In this document: piece by piece, positions 33,646 through 43,735 of the stretch | How the letters are laid out: each line of letters starts with the position of its first letter | Position numbering within the stretch: position 1 is the first letter of the stretch | Made by a program: the position numbers and the translations under genes | Assembly: GCF_900116175.1 (NCBI RefSeq) | Contig: NZ_FPCH01000003.1 | Span: 310,001-374,000, forward strand | Length of the DNA stretch: 64,000 nt | Origin: Hyphomicrobium facile | GTDB taxonomy: Bacteria; Pseudomonadota; Alphaproteobacteria; Rhizobiales; Hyphomicrobiaceae | Direction: 5' to 3' | Notes under the pieces: generated by a model | What the model was told of the DNA's origin: nothing | Seen by the model: the letters and a program-made list of their open reading frames with translations, nothing else | Database searches by the model: none

Positions 33646-34482
33646 TCAGCTTTTCACGAAGGCGAGAAGGTCCGGATTGATAACGTCGGCATGGGTTGTG
33701 AGCATGCCGTGCGGATAGCCGGGATAAACCTTCAGCGTGCCGTTTTTCACGAGCTTAACCGAGAGTCGCGAAGCGTCATCGATCGGAACAACTTGATCAT
33801 CGTCACCGTGCATGACGAGCGTCGGCACACTGATCAGCTTGAGATCTTCCGTCTGGTCGGTCTCTGAGAACGCCTTGATGCCTTCGTAGTGTGCCTTGGC
33901 ACTTCCGGTCATGCCTTGGCGCCACCAATTGTCGATCACGCCCTGCGAGATTTTCGCACCGGCACGGTTGAAGCCGTAGAACGGGCCGGAAGCAACGTCG
34001 ACATAGAATTGGGAGCGATTGGCCGCGAGGCCTTTGCGGAGGCCGTCGAAGACTTCGATCGGCGTGCCGCCGGGGTTCTGAGCAGTCTTCACCATCAGTG
34101 GCGGGACTGCGCTGACGAGGACGGCTTTGGCCACGCGCCCCTGGGGCTGTCCGTAACGAGCGACATAGCGCGCAACTTCGCCGCCGCCGGTCGAATGGCC
34201 GATGTGAACGGCGTTGCGTAGATCGAGATGTTCGGCGACCGCGGCGGCATCGGCCGCATAATGGTCCATGTCGTGCCCATCGCTGACTTGGCTCGAGCGA
34301 CCGTGGCCGCGACGGTCGTGGGCAACCACCCGATAGCCATTCTGAAGAAAGAACAGGATTTGAGTGTCCCAATCATCGCTCGACAGCGGCCAGCCATGAT
34401 GGAAAACGATCGGCTGCGCGTCTCTTGGGCCCCAATCTTTGTAGAAGATGTCGACGCCGTCCTTGGTGGTTACGGTGCTCAT
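33646..34482 (-). CDS. Alpha/beta hydrolase of the non-heme haloperoxidase/arylesterase family
   Basis: A 278-residue cytoplasmic enzyme. It carries [18 protein letters not shown], the nucleophile elbow [17 protein letters not shown], an acid in [12 protein letters not shown] and the catalytic His in [12 protein letters not shown]. These match the cofactor-free chloroperoxidase group, whose true activity is usually ester or lactone hydrolysis, with peroxide-dependent halogenation as a side reaction. No signal peptide. GGAGAAA precedes the ATG. A terminator follows, so it is a single-gene unit. Confidence 0.92.
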   Translation of the reverse strand: MSTVTTKDGVDIFYKDWGPRDAQPIVFHHGWPLSSDDWDTQILFFLQNGYRVVAHDRRGHGRSSQVSDGHDMDHYAADAAAVAEHLDLRNAVHIGHSTGGGEVARYVARYGQPQGRVAKAVLVSAVPPLMVKTAQNPGGTPIEVFDGLRKGLAANRSQFYVDVASGPFYGFNRAGAKISQGVIDNWWRQGMTGSAKAHYEGIKAFSETDQTEDLKLISVPTLVMHGDDDQVVPIDDASRLSVKLVKNGTLKVYPGYPHGMLTTHADVINPDLLAFVKS

Positions 34483-34889
34483 AGTATTTCTCCATATTGA
34501 ACGCGGATAAATCGGGGGTGAACTTAAGAGCGGGCTCTTGGGGCAGGTATGGTACGTTCGGCTCGCCGTATCATACGAAAGGCTGAGTGAAGAAGCGCTC
34601 TAGGACGGAATCCGCCGGCGCGCGCGATTGCAGATTGCAATGTCCGGGTGCGGTAAATGGTGAAAAATTGAGTTTATGGTTGGCTCCGTCTCAAGCGCAT
34701 GGAATTCAGCGAAAAACCTGAGACGGTGTTCATTAATAATTCGTTCCCCGCCTCTTCGAGCCGCTGCCGGCACGACGAACGTTTCCTAGTCGATATCCCA
34801 AGGTATTACCCGTCCATCCCCTCGAGCGATTTCGATAGGCGCAAGCTTCTTCTAGCGTTGCGCAACGTCAGCTCGATGAGGATGCCGTC
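34483..34889. other. Intergenic, divergent promoter region
   Basis: Separates the haloperoxidase-like gene from the bicupin gene. A 64-codon frame (34699-34893) overlaps the bicupin ATG but has no recognised sequence or ribosome binding site and is not called. Confidence 0.4.
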
Positions 34890-35942
34890 ATGATTGAAAG
34901 CAAAAAAACAAGCGCCAGCGTAACGTCTCTCTCTGGACAACGCCGGCAATTCGAGAGTCGCGATGGATCGATTGCGACCGTCGACGCCTCCATTCTGCCC
35001 GTGATGAAGCGTCTATCGATTCGCCGGTTACTGCTTTCTTCACTCGGCGTGCGGGAACCTCATTGGCACGCCAACGCGCAAGAACTTGGGTATTGCCTTC
35101 GCGGCAACGCGCTGATGACGATCGCCGATAGCCATAGCGTACGGCACACCTTCACGCTTTCCCCGGGCGAGATGTTTTTTGTTCCAAGCGGAGCCCTGCA
35201 TCACATCGAGAATACCGGTGACGACGAGGCCGAGTTTATTCTGGCATTCTCTCACGAAAAGCCAGAAGACTTCGGAATATCGGGTTCATTCGGCGCCATG
35301 ACGGATTCGGTTCTCGCCAATACCTTTGGCCTCAAGGCCGGGGATTTCAGCGAATTCACGCGCTCGACAACGGATACGCATATCGGCCGCCGGGCCGCCA
35401 AAGCGATCGTCGAGGAACAGGCGCGACACCCCGATCCGTTGCATTACAGTCTCGAGGCGACCCCGCCCCAAATCATCTCCGGCTCTGGTTCGGCCCATAC
35501 TGCGAAAAAGGAATTGTGGCCGGCACTCAAAAACATATCGATGTTCTCAGTGCGTATCACCGGTGTCGGAATGCGCGAGCCTCATTGGCATCCTGAAACT
35601 GCCGAGATGGGATACATCGCGAGTGGACGCGGCCGGATTACCATCCTGAGCCCCGGTGGCCATACCGAAACGTTCGAGATCACCGCAGGAGACACGTATT
35701 TCATTCCGCCGGCATACCCGCATCACATCGAAAATCTCGGAAGCGATACGCTCCACATCCTCATTTTCTTCGATCAGCCAACTCCTGGCGATGTTGGATT
35801 CCAGACGCTTCCGAGTTGCTTTTCGCGTGAGGTTCTCGAAGCGGCGTTCGGGGTTGGCGATCGATCGTTGCCGGAATTTCCGATGATCACGGTTGATCCG
35901 CTCATTGTGCCGCGAGTGAACCCGATCTCGCCGCCGGGGTGA
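34890..35942 (+). CDS. Bicupin, oxalate-decarboxylase-like
   Basis: A 350-residue protein with two cupin domains. Each carries a full metal set: REPHWHANAQELGY with a later HHIENTG in the first, REPHWHPETAEMGY with HHIENLG in the second (three His and one Glu each). This is the manganese-site layout of oxalate decarboxylase (OxdC/YvrK). The Glu-bearing lid SENST of true OxdC is not recognised, so the reaction may be oxalate breakdown or something else. No signal peptide or Tat motif. Oxalate is a one-/two-carbon compound relevant to methylotrophs, but this is context only. Confidence 0.8.
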   Translation: MIESKKTSASVTSLSGQRRQFESRDGSIATVDASILPVMKRLSIRRLLLSSLGVREPHWHANAQELGYCLRGNALMTIADSHSVRHTFTLSPGEMFFVPSGALHHIENTGDDEAEFILAFSHEKPEDFGISGSFGAMTDSVLANTFGLKAGDFSEFTRSTTDTHIGRRAAKAIVEEQARHPDPLHYSLEATPPQIISGSGSAHTAKKELWPALKNISMFSVRITGVGMREPHWHPETAEMGYIASGRGRITILSPGGHTETFEITAGDTYFIPPAYPHHIENLGSDTLHILIFFDQPTPGDVGFQTLPSCFSREVLEAAFGVGDRSLPEFPMITVDPLIVPRVNPISPPG

Positions 35943-36047
35943 AGTCGACGCTTTATCATTTGGATCAGGCGCCGCCGCGTCGCCGCGTCTCCTAAACAGC
36001 AAACCCGATCTTTCCTTCGAGCATCCGGCGTGACCGGAGGGGCCGAT

Positions 36048-37952
36048 ATGACCGCCGTCGCAAATCGTATGCCTATGCGCTTCGCCGGCTTCCCGATCGG
36101 AGCCTGGGCCTTTGCATGGCGGACTTGGCTCTCGCTTGTACTCGCGCTTTACGCGGCTTTCTGGCTGCAGCTCGAATCCCCCGCGACATCCGCCCTCACG
36201 GTTGCTGTCCTGGCCTTTCCCTGGCGAGGACAGGGACTGGAGAAAGCGGCCTACCGGGTCTTCGCCACCGTGATCGGTTTAATAGCATCGATCGCGATCG
36301 TCGGCCTCTTCTCGCAGACAGGATGGTTGTTGATTGCGATTCTCGGAGCCTGGGTCGGGGCTTGTGTCTACGCGTCATCACTGTTCGATGGCTTTCGCAG
36401 CTACGCCGCCGTTCTGTGCATAATTACGGTGTGCCTCATCGCGGTTGAGCCGCTCGACACACCGCAAAGCGTTTTTGAACTCGCGCATGAGCGGGGTGCC
36501 GCAATATTGATCGGCATTCTGTCGGTGACTGTCGTCAACGATTTCTTATTTGCGCCTGACTACTTCCCCACGATCGCGGGGCGCCTTGAAGCGCTGCATC
36601 GCAAGGTATCGGCGGTGGCAGCTTCTTCTATGCACGGTGTCGGCCTGCCATCGGAAGACGTCGCGGCTCTCTTGCGTGCGATCACAGCGCTTCGTCCCGA
36701 CGTCACCAGTCTCGGCACAGAGACGAGCGTTGGTCCGGCTCGCAGTGCTGCAGCCCGGACCGCGATGGTGGATCTGGTCGTCCAACTGGAGGTTAGCCGC
36801 AGCGTTGCTGCGTTGACGGCTTCGCCGTCAGGGGGCGTGGATGACTCCGAGAATAAAAATCCGGCTCCTCCGACCATCAGCAAATCCACGAGCAAAACAG
36901 CCGCGCTCGCTTTGAACTGGATGAAGTCAGAACTGCTGCGGCGCGACCGCAATGTCGCCACCAGCATCCGCGCGCTGAGGCGGGGAACCACCCTCGAAAA
37001 CGCGCGTCGCAGCCCCTTCTATCGTTCGCACCGCATCGCTTTGGAGAACGGTATCAGAGCCTTTGCCTACTTCGTTTTGTCCGCGATTGCGCTTGCAATC
37101 GCAGGATGGCCTTCGACGAGCGTGGCGCTGGCCTTTGTCGGCATCCTGATTGGCCTGGCGGCGATGTCGCCGAACCAGAGCGCGGCAACCACTCTAGCAC
37201 TTGTCGCCGTTCCCATCGGGTGCCTCCTCGCTGGCGTCCTGGAATTCGTGGTGCTCGACGGCGTAACCGCCTTTCCGTTGCTCGCGATTGGCCTGTTGCC
37301 TTTCATTATGCTACCGGCCCTCTTGCTCACCATGCCAAACCCGGCGTTGGTATCTTTCGGTCGCGGTATCCTCGTCTTCACGATCGCTGTCTTTGCGCCG
37401 AGCAATCCGCAAACATACAATCCGCAGACATTTCTCTTTGCCTGCATGTTCTTGAGTATCTCGGCCCTTCTTCTGTTCGTCTGCCAGCATGTCTTCCCGC
37501 CGCTATCGACCGCAGGAAAATTGCAAATTCTATTGTCGGAAGCGCGACGCGACATCCTGATGCCCGTCACTGGAACGCACAGTCAGCGCGAGCGGGATGA
37601 AGCGTTGTTCCGCGACGCGGTGCGCGTCGGTCAGATTGTAAGCGCCGCCGGAACAGAAAATTCCGACGCCCCACTGATCGAAGAGGCACTCGCCTGCTTT
37701 GATCGTGCGGCGGCGTTGCGGCTGGCAGATTCCGCCCTCGGCATGTTGCCGCCGGACACGCCCGTCTTGTTGCGTGAGACGGCGATGTCGGCGGTTCGCG
37801 ACGCGGATAGCAGCGCGATGCTGGCGGCCGCAGAGGCGATGATCTGCACTGAAACTGAGAAGAGATGTCCGACTGAGGATGCCGCATCAGCGCTCGCCGC
37901 GGCGGCGAATCTTCTCGGGCTCACCGCTGCTAATACGGAGAAGGCGAAGTGA
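36048..37952 (+). CDS. FUSC family inner-membrane efflux protein (AaeB-like)
   Basis: A 634-residue membrane protein built as two repeats of hydrophobic spans (about 30-170 and 345-490) separated by a cytoplasmic domain. Landmarks: TWLSLVLALYAAFWLQLESP and the FUSC pattern later in SVALAFVGILIGLAAMSPNQ. The family includes AaeB (aromatic acid export) and fusaric acid resistance proteins. GGAGGGG precedes the ATG at 36048. It overlaps the DUF1656 gene and is followed by an HlyD-type adaptor, giving the AaeB-AaeX-AaeA order. The exported compound is unknown; an outer membrane channel gene is not present here. Confidence 0.9.
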   Translation: MTAVANRMPMRFAGFPIGAWAFAWRTWLSLVLALYAAFWLQLESPATSALTVAVLAFPWRGQGLEKAAYRVFATVIGLIASIAIVGLFSQTGWLLIAILGAWVGACVYASSLFDGFRSYAAVLCIITVCLIAVEPLDTPQSVFELAHERGAAILIGILSVTVVNDFLFAPDYFPTIAGRLEALHRKVSAVAASSMHGVGLPSEDVAALLRAITALRPDVTSLGTETSVGPARSAAARTAMVDLVVQLEVSRSVAALTASPSGGVDDSENKNPAPPTISKSTSKTAALALNWMKSELLRRDRNVATSIRALRRGTTLENARRSPFYRSHRIALENGIRAFAYFVLSAIALAIAGWPSTSVALAFVGILIGLAAMSPNQSAATTLALVAVPIGCLLAGVLEFVVLDGVTAFPLLAIGLLPFIMLPALLLTMPNPALVSFGRGILVFTIAVFAPSNPQTYNPQTFLFACMFLSISALLLFVCQHVFPPLSTAGKLQILLSEARRDILMPVTGTHSQRERDEALFRDAVRVGQIVSAAGTENSDAPLIEEALACFDRAAALRLADSALGMLPPDTPVLLRETAMSAVRDADSSAMLAAAEAMICTETEKRCPTEDAASALAAAANLLGLTAANTEKAK

Positions 37953-38152
37953 CACCGGTATTCAATGAGGTCGTCATCGGCGGCATCATGCTAGCGCCCA
38001 TCATCACCTCGGTCGGGATGACCATCGTCACCGTACTCGCGCTCAGGCCTGTCCTTCGGAGGATTGGTTTCACGCGGCTATTCGCGAGTTCGGCGATCGC
38101 AGAGTTCAGTCTCTACGTAACAATTTTCAGCCTTTTCACCCTGTTTGCCTAG
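37949..38152 (+). CDS. DUF1656 (AaeX-like) small membrane protein
   Basis: A 67-residue protein with two membrane spans (about 9-31 and 44-66), beginning TPVFNEVVIGGIMLAPI. It starts at a GTG overlapping the FUSC stop codon by 4 bases. DUF1656 proteins are regular members of FUSC/HlyD efflux operons, where they probably help assemble the inner-membrane complex. Confidence 0.9.
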   Translation: MTPVFNEVVIGGIMLAPIITSVGMTIVTVLALRPVLRRIGFTRLFASSAIAEFSLYVTIFSLFTLFA

Positions 38153-38161
38153 GAGGTTAGG

Positions 38162-39370
38162 ATGGAAGAGTCCGTTGGCGATCCCATGACAGCTCAGGCG
38201 CGATCCGCACCTGCACCGGCGAATGCTCGTCCTTTCCGGACACCGTCTTGGGTTCCGACATTGGAGGGACTTACTCGGAAGCCGCATTTTCGAGCAGCAG
38301 CCAAAATCCTTCCTACGGTCGCCATCGCCGGTATCGCGGTCGTGCTCGCGGCTATGACGTGGCAATACTATGTGCAAACGCCATGGACACGGAACGGCGC
38401 CGTGCGCGTGCAGGTCGCCAATGTCGCTCCGCAGGTTTCTGGCCAAATCATCCAGCTGCCTGTCACCGACAATAAATTCGTCCATAAGGGTGATCTGCTC
38501 TACGCAATCGATCCATTCGATTTCGAGGTCGCCGTCCGCACGGCCCAGGCTGCGGTGGACCAACGAGCGGCCGATTTGCAGGTCAAACAGGGGCAGTCCG
38601 CGCGTCGCCAACGCTTGACCGATAACGCGACGACGCCGGAGGAGCAGCAGGTCTACGCCGGTACTGCAGCACAGGCGCAGGCCGCATACGACGCAGCAGT
38701 ACAACAACTCGCCCTCGCAAAACTCAACCTGAAGCGCACGCGAGTGACGAGTCCGGTCAACGGTTATGTTACAAATCTGCTGTTGCGCGTCGGAGATTAC
38801 GCCGTGGCGGGCCAAAGCAATGTATCAGTCGCAGATTCCGACAGCTTCTGGGTCGACGGCTATTTCGAGGAGACGAAGCTATCGCAGATCTGCCTCGGTG
38901 ATCGCGTCGAAGCAAAGCTGATGAGTTATCCAGAGCCGATCACCGGCCATGTCGAGACCATCACTCGCGGCATCAGCGTCGCCAATGCTGCCGGAGGCGC
39001 GCAGGGCCTTCCGAGTGTCGACCCGATTTATACTTGGGTGCGGCTCGCACAGCGGATTCCGGTACGGGTCGCGATCGACAATGTTCCTCAGGGCGTGCCG
39101 CTGGTCTCTGGCATGACCGCTACGGTGACTGTCGCTCCGTCCAACGCGTCTGAACGTCAAAGCTGGCTCGGTAAAGTCAAAGGCCGCTTTGACAAGCTGG
39201 GTCAGTTGTTCGAGCCGCCGATGTCACGACCGAATTGCCTGGGCGCCGAATTGCAAGGACGGCCCGTTCCCGAATCGCTTCCCGCTCCGCAGGAGGGGCC
39301 TGCTCCGTCGTCGAAGGATCTCGCCCCCGGATTGGTGCCCGGTATCGATCAATCGCCTCGTGTTGATTGA
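38162..39370 (+). CDS. HlyD/AaeA-type periplasmic adaptor
   Basis: Membrane fusion protein of 402 residues linking the FUSC pump to an outer membrane channel. One N-terminal membrane anchor (about 55-75) is followed by a biotinyl-lipoyl half (RVQVANVAPQVSGQIIQLPV), a coiled coil (about 120-185, Ala/Gln-rich) and the second lipoyl half (RVTSPVNGYVTNLLLRVGDY). The C-terminal tail after about 345 is Pro-rich and unlike the family. AGGAGG precedes the ATG. Operon with the two preceding genes. Confidence 0.92.
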   Translation: MEESVGDPMTAQARSAPAPANARPFRTPSWVPTLEGLTRKPHFRAAAKILPTVAIAGIAVVLAAMTWQYYVQTPWTRNGAVRVQVANVAPQVSGQIIQLPVTDNKFVHKGDLLYAIDPFDFEVAVRTAQAAVDQRAADLQVKQGQSARRQRLTDNATTPEEQQVYAGTAAQAQAAYDAAVQQLALAKLNLKRTRVTSPVNGYVTNLLLRVGDYAVAGQSNVSVADSDSFWVDGYFEETKLSQICLGDRVEAKLMSYPEPITGHVETITRGISVANAAGGAQGLPSVDPIYTWVRLAQRIPVRVAIDNVPQGVPLVSGMTATVTVAPSNASERQSWLGKVKGRFDKLGQLFEPPMSRPNCLGAELQGRPVPESLPAPQEGPAPSSKDLAPGLVPGIDQSPRVD

Positions 39371-39430
39371 TCGTCCTTGGGAATAAGACCTACGTTGCCG
39401 TTGGATTATCGCATGCCGTCGGAATTGGCC

Positions 39431-41266
39431 TTAGTCGGCCTCAAGCCCCTTTGCGTATTCGCGTGCAAGCCGCTTTTCCTGATCGACCTTGGCGAGGATG
39501 CAATTGCCGATGACAAGCGTTTCCATCCCCGTACCCATAAAGCAATTGAAAGCGTCCTCGGGTGTGCAGACGATCGGCTCGCCGCGCACGTTGAAGCTCG
39601 TATTGACCAGAACGGCGCATCCGGTCCTGCGTTTGAAGGCAGAAAGCAGCTGATGATAACGGGGGTTTGTCTCCGCGTGCACCGTCTGGACACGCGCTGA
39701 GTAATCGACATGTGTGACCGCCGGGATATCCGACCGAAGGACATTGAGCTTGTCGATACCGAATAGACACTCCTTCGACACATCAATCGCCCGACGACGG
39801 CTACTCCGCACGTCGGCGACAAACAGCATGTAGGGACTGTCCTCGTCGAGGTCGAAATAGTCGGCGACGTCCTCTCGCAGCACTGACGGCGCGAACGGCC
39901 TGAAGCTTTCTCGGTACTTGATCTTGAGATTGAGCGTCTTCTGCATCTCGGGATTGCGCGGGTCGCCAAGAATCGAACGGGCGCCGAGGGCGCGCGGCCC
40001 GAACTCCATGCGGCCCTGGAACCAGCCGACCGCGTGACCCGCTTCGAGCGCATCGCAGGCGCGCTCGAAAATCTCCGGTTCCGCGACGACCGAGAATTTG
40101 GCTCCGGCACCCGAGAGCCGCCTTTCGATTTCCGCCTGAGAGAACTCGGGCCCGAGATAGGCCCCCTGCATCGCGTCGCGTCCGCTGTTCGAACGCCGCG
40201 GTTGCGCGTGGTGCGTATGATAGGCCGCCAGCGCGGCGCCCACCGCGCCGCCAGCGTCGCCTGCGGCGGGCTGGACCCAGATGCGTTTGAAGGCGCCGTC
40301 GCGCAGCACTCTTCCGTTCCCCACGCAGTTGAGTGCCACGCCACCAGCAAGGCAAAGGTTGTTGATGCCATATGTCTTGGCGAGGCTGCGCGTCATGCGC
40401 AACATGATCTCTTCGGTGACCTTCTGCACGGACGCGGCAAGATCCATGTCGCGCTGCGTGAGGCGCGCTTCCGCGTCGCGCGGCGGCCCGCCGAACAGAT
40501 CGTGGAATTTCCGCGATGTCATGGTGAGGCCAGTCGCGTAGTTGAAGTAGCTCTGATCAAGCCAGAACGAGCCGTCCTCCTTGAGGTCGATCACGTTCGC
40601 CAAGATGAGGTCGGCGTACCTGGGCTCGCCATACGGCGCCAACCCCATAACCTTGTACTCGCCCGAGTTGACCTTGAAACCGGTGTAGTAGGTGAAGGCC
40701 GAGTAGAGCAGGCCCAAACTGTGCGGCCAGCGGATCTCGCGTTTGGGCTCGAGGGCATTGCCGCGGCCGATCCAGACAGACGTCGTCGCCCACTCGCCGA
40801 CGCCATCCATCGTCAGCACGACGGCTTCCTCGAACGGCGAGGGAAAGAAGGCGGAGGCGGCGTGGCTTTCATGATGCTCGGCGAAAAGCAGCTTACCCTC
40901 GACGCTTCCGCTCGGAGAAATCTCCGCGAGCAGCTTCTCAAGCTCAGACTTCTGGAAAAGCTTTTCCTTGATCCACAGCGGCATGGCCATGCGAAAGGAG
41001 GTAAAGCCGCGTGGCGCGTTCGAGAGGTAGGTTTCGATCAAGCGCTCGAATTTGACCAGCGGCTTCTCGAAAAACACAACGTTGGCAACGTCATCGAGAC
41101 TTATTTTTCCGGCCTCAAGGCAATATTGAATAGCCTTGGCCGGGAAACCCGCGTCATGCTTCTTGCGCGTGAACCTCTCCTCCTGTGCGGCCGCAATGAT
41201 CCGCCCATCCTCGATGAGAGCTGCCGCACTGTCGTGGTAGAACGCCGAGAGACCAAGCAAGCGCAC
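39431..41266 (-). CDS. NodU/CmcH-type carbamoyltransferase
   Basis: A 611-residue enzyme that uses carbamoyl phosphate and ATP to carbamoylate an acceptor hydroxyl. The N-terminal Kae1-like domain opens RLLGLSAFYHDSAAALIEDG with QEERFTRKKHD; metal-binding His residues are in FAEHHESHAASAFFPSPF; the C-terminal YrdC-related domain has GRMEFGPRALGARSILGDPR and FNVRGEPIVCTPEDAF. The closest recognisable relatives accompany SxtJ-type membrane proteins, as here. It starts at a GTG. The acceptor is unknown; candidates are a surface glycan, a lipid, or a small molecule made elsewhere. Confidence 0.93.
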   Translation of the reverse strand: MRLLGLSAFYHDSAAALIEDGRIIAAAQEERFTRKKHDAGFPAKAIQYCLEAGKISLDDVANVVFFEKPLVKFERLIETYLSNAPRGFTSFRMAMPLWIKEKLFQKSELEKLLAEISPSGSVEGKLLFAEHHESHAASAFFPSPFEEAVVLTMDGVGEWATTSVWIGRGNALEPKREIRWPHSLGLLYSAFTYYTGFKVNSGEYKVMGLAPYGEPRYADLILANVIDLKEDGSFWLDQSYFNYATGLTMTSRKFHDLFGGPPRDAEARLTQRDMDLAASVQKVTEEIMLRMTRSLAKTYGINNLCLAGGVALNCVGNGRVLRDGAFKRIWVQPAAGDAGGAVGAALAAYHTHHAQPRRSNSGRDAMQGAYLGPEFSQAEIERRLSGAGAKFSVVAEPEIFERACDALEAGHAVGWFQGRMEFGPRALGARSILGDPRNPEMQKTLNLKIKYRESFRPFAPSVLREDVADYFDLDEDSPYMLFVADVRSSRRRAIDVSKECLFGIDKLNVLRSDIPAVTHVDYSARVQTVHAETNPRYHQLLSAFKRRTGCAVLVNTSFNVRGEPIVCTPEDAFNCFMGTGMETLVIGNCILAKVDQEKRLAREYAKGLEAD

Positions 41267-41384
41267 GGGCAGCAGGCTCCCGAACTAAGAAGACAGCGTG
41301 TAAGCAGGCTTCGGCAACCATTCGTTCGTCACGACCATTCGTGTCTCTCCCATGGCTATCCTTTTGCAGCAAGCCGATGCGTAT

Positions 41385-41804
41385 TCAGAATTGATTTGTC
41401 ATGGACTTCGTCGTGTTGGGCTCCTCACCCCGATCGATCCAATAAGTGGCTGCATTTTTCGCGCGCTTTGATCTCAAAGGATCGTGCCAGATCCGCATTA
41501 GCAGTCCCGCCGGCACGAAGACCACGGCGAATATGGCTAACATCACCAACGGATTTACGATCCGGTGCAGCAGCAGGCCGAAATAGAACCACGCTCTGTT
41601 GAGCGGCCTCAAAATCGCCGGCGCGAAAAGGCTCGCGGCGGCCAGAGCGACGCCAGCGGCCGAAGCTGTCCACAGCGTGATGTGCGACTCTCGCCAGATG
41701 ATCGCGACAATGCCGGCCACGGCGGCAAGAACCAGTCCTGTCGCGCGCTCTGTTGGGGGAGCGATCTCATTCTGGGTAAAGGACTCGTGGAAATTTCTGC
41801 TCAT
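41385..41804 (-). CDS. SxtJ-family membrane protein
   Basis: A 139-residue protein with three membrane spans (about 25-38, 44-64, 80-104). The pattern LFAPAILRPLNRAWFYFGLL then LHRIVNPLVMLAIFAVVF followed by PAGLLMRI is characteristic of the SxtJ family first named in saxitoxin clusters. It lies upstream of the carbamoyltransferase on the same strand, 118 bases away, the usual pairing. Its function is unknown; an anchor or partner of the carbamoyltransferase is inferred. Confidence 0.87.
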   Translation of the reverse strand: MSRNFHESFTQNEIAPPTERATGLVLAAVAGIVAIIWRESHITLWTASAAGVALAAASLFAPAILRPLNRAWFYFGLLLHRIVNPLVMLAIFAVVFVPAGLLMRIWHDPLRSKRAKNAATYWIDRGEEPNTTKSMTNQF

Positions 41805-42278
41805 CGCTTCAACACGAGCAGAAAGTCGACCCTGCTGTCTACCCAGTTTCTTCTAGTTCCAGTCGCAAAAAGTACGCACAGAGCGGCAACGGTGTCTCGA
41901 CGCCGACGATAGCAATCGCTGCAGAGCGGAAGCCACGCCGCCTGTGACGCAACCGCGAGATGCCGATTGCGCAGGTCACCCTCGGCCACATCAGTGCACC
42001 CAGCGCCAAGCGAAGTGGCGCACGTTCTCCTATTACTGACGTGCCCGCGAAGTCATGAGGACATTTCACGGACGTCAGACGCGCATGGCCCGCGAGCGGT
42101 GGCGGCACGTTTTTTCCGAATGGCTTGATCGCCCAACAGCGGATTACCGGCAGCCGCCTAAAGGCAGGCAGCGACGGCGCCGGTTTCCGGCGCTCGACGG
42201 TGCGTGGCTTTTGCTTGCACGTAAGGCGGATCGCTAAGGCCGCCATCGATAATGAGGTTACTTCTAGGGAGAAACTCA

Positions 42279-43676
42279 GTGAAAAACTCAATGAACTTAC
42301 GCGTAACGTCCAAGAAAGGCGCGTTCAGTCTCGCTACACTCACCGCAGCGTTGACAACCACCGCATTCACCACCGGCGCAATGGCATGGCAAAGCCCACT
42401 GGAGACCCGTTACGTCGGCAAATCGTATAAAGTCTGCGATCAGGGTGGTTTTTTCGTCGGCGGCGTGCCCAAGGTCACGAACTTCGCCTCATCGGCGACG
42501 GTGGAAGGCCAGCCGGAGCAGATCATCATCGGCCAAGCCTACGTGCAGTTCCAGATCCCTGAGAAGCGCAAAAAGTGGCCGCTTATCATGGTGCATGGGT
42601 CTGGCTATACGGGATCCGCCCTCGATGCGACCCCGGACGGGCGCGAAGGCTGGTATTCCTATGCGGTGCGCAACGGTCTTGCGACCTTCATCGTCGATCA
42701 GCCAGGCCGGGGACGCTCGGGCTTCGACCGCTCCGTCTTCCATGAGGCGAGAGTTACCGGAAACCTGAACCTCATCCCGACGCTCGGCGGCGGCTCGAGC
42801 AACAACATCTGGACTTCGTGGTTCGGCCATCTCATTCCTGCCGGCTCGAACATTGTCACCGGCACGATGATCCGCCACGGCGATCCCGGCGACCCGGATC
42901 CCGCCGAGAATCCGGCGATGCCCGGGCAGGCCCACGGCAATTATCCACCAGCCTATCCGATCCCGCCGGTCCCGAACTCAATCGACGAAAAGATCGCTGC
43001 TCGCGTTGGAGCCATCGGACCTGCTCCGAATCCGGCAAACAACAAATATCTGGCTCTCGAAAGCTACAAATATCTCGTGCCCAACACGGAGGCCACTCTG
43101 CCGACGGGCACCTGCGCCGCGTGTACGCCGACGACCGTGCCTTCGTCAGACTGGTGGAGTTCGCAAGCGTTAGCCGAGCTCGTCATCGGCCTAGGCGGCG
43201 CGGTCGTGTCGCCGCACTCGCAGTCAACGAGCCAAGTGTTCCACATGGTTCGTGTGCTCAAGGAAAAGGGCAAGCTGCACCTCCTCAAGGGCATCATCGT
43301 TCCTGAGGGCGGCGGTACGACCTTCCCGAACGCCGGCCTCACGCCGCAGGACTTCGATACGGTGCCGTTCCTGATCGTAAACGGTGACTACCGTGCCGAT
43401 GCAACGCGCGTCGTGAACCGCTCGGCCGTGGAAGCCATGAACTCGACCGGAACACGCAAGGTGAGCAAGGCGGCCTATGTCGACACCGAGACGCTTGGGT
43501 CCAAGTTCAACGGCCAGACGCACATGAATATGTTGGGAACGAACAATTTGCTGCTGTTCGACTACTTCCTCAAATGGGCTGACAAGAACATTTCCAACCC
43601 TACTGTGAAGAACAGCTGCGGGAAGAAGAACAACAACTCGAACGATCGTGACACCCCCAGTCGGGGGCGTGGCTAA
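42279..43676 (+). CDS. Exported alpha/beta hydrolase (tandem copy 1)
   Basis: A 465-residue exported protein with signal peptide about 1-37 (ending GAMAWQ). It shows PLIMVHGSGYTGSALDATPD, the motif VDQPGRGRSGFDRS and a nucleophile elbow SPHSQST (Ser replacing the usual GHSxG context), with a late His in GQTHMNMLGTNN. Cys pairs in CAAC suggest a disulfide. The C-terminal tail is Asn/Lys/Arg-rich. The GTG at 42279 has AGGGAG upstream. It is a clear paralogue of the next gene. Substrate unknown; the form suggests a periplasmic or secreted esterase. Confidence 0.82.
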   Translation: MKNSMNLRVTSKKGAFSLATLTAALTTTAFTTGAMAWQSPLETRYVGKSYKVCDQGGFFVGGVPKVTNFASSATVEGQPEQIIIGQAYVQFQIPEKRKKWPLIMVHGSGYTGSALDATPDGREGWYSYAVRNGLATFIVDQPGRGRSGFDRSVFHEARVTGNLNLIPTLGGGSSNNIWTSWFGHLIPAGSNIVTGTMIRHGDPGDPDPAENPAMPGQAHGNYPPAYPIPPVPNSIDEKIAARVGAIGPAPNPANNKYLALESYKYLVPNTEATLPTGTCAACTPTTVPSSDWWSSQALAELVIGLGGAVVSPHSQSTSQVFHMVRVLKEKGKLHLLKGIIVPEGGGTTFPNAGLTPQDFDTVPFLIVNGDYRADATRVVNRSAVEAMNSTGTRKVSKAAYVDTETLGSKFNGQTHMNMLGTNNLLLFDYFLKWADKNISNPTVKNSCGKKNNNSNDRDTPSRGRG

Positions 43677-43715
43677 CAATAGGCTGTAGCTGTTTCACCG
43701 TCGCAACTCATGGAG

Positions 43716-43735
43716 CGGCCGCCTTCGGGCGGCCG
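43716..43735 (+). terminator. Rho-independent terminator after hydrolase copy 1
   Basis: CGGCCGCC (43716-43723), TTCG loop, GGCGGCCG (43728-43735), then TTCTATTTG. A stable UUCG-type hairpin 40 bases after the stop. Confidence 0.75.

Noticed and set aside
34699..34893. 64-codon frame overlapping the bicupin start
   Set aside because: No ribosome site and no recognisable sequence; the overlap with the ATG alone is not enough.
40034..41602. A 522-codon plus-strand open frame
   Set aside because: It is the antisense shadow of the carbamoyltransferase gene; composition is Arg-rich and no motif is present.
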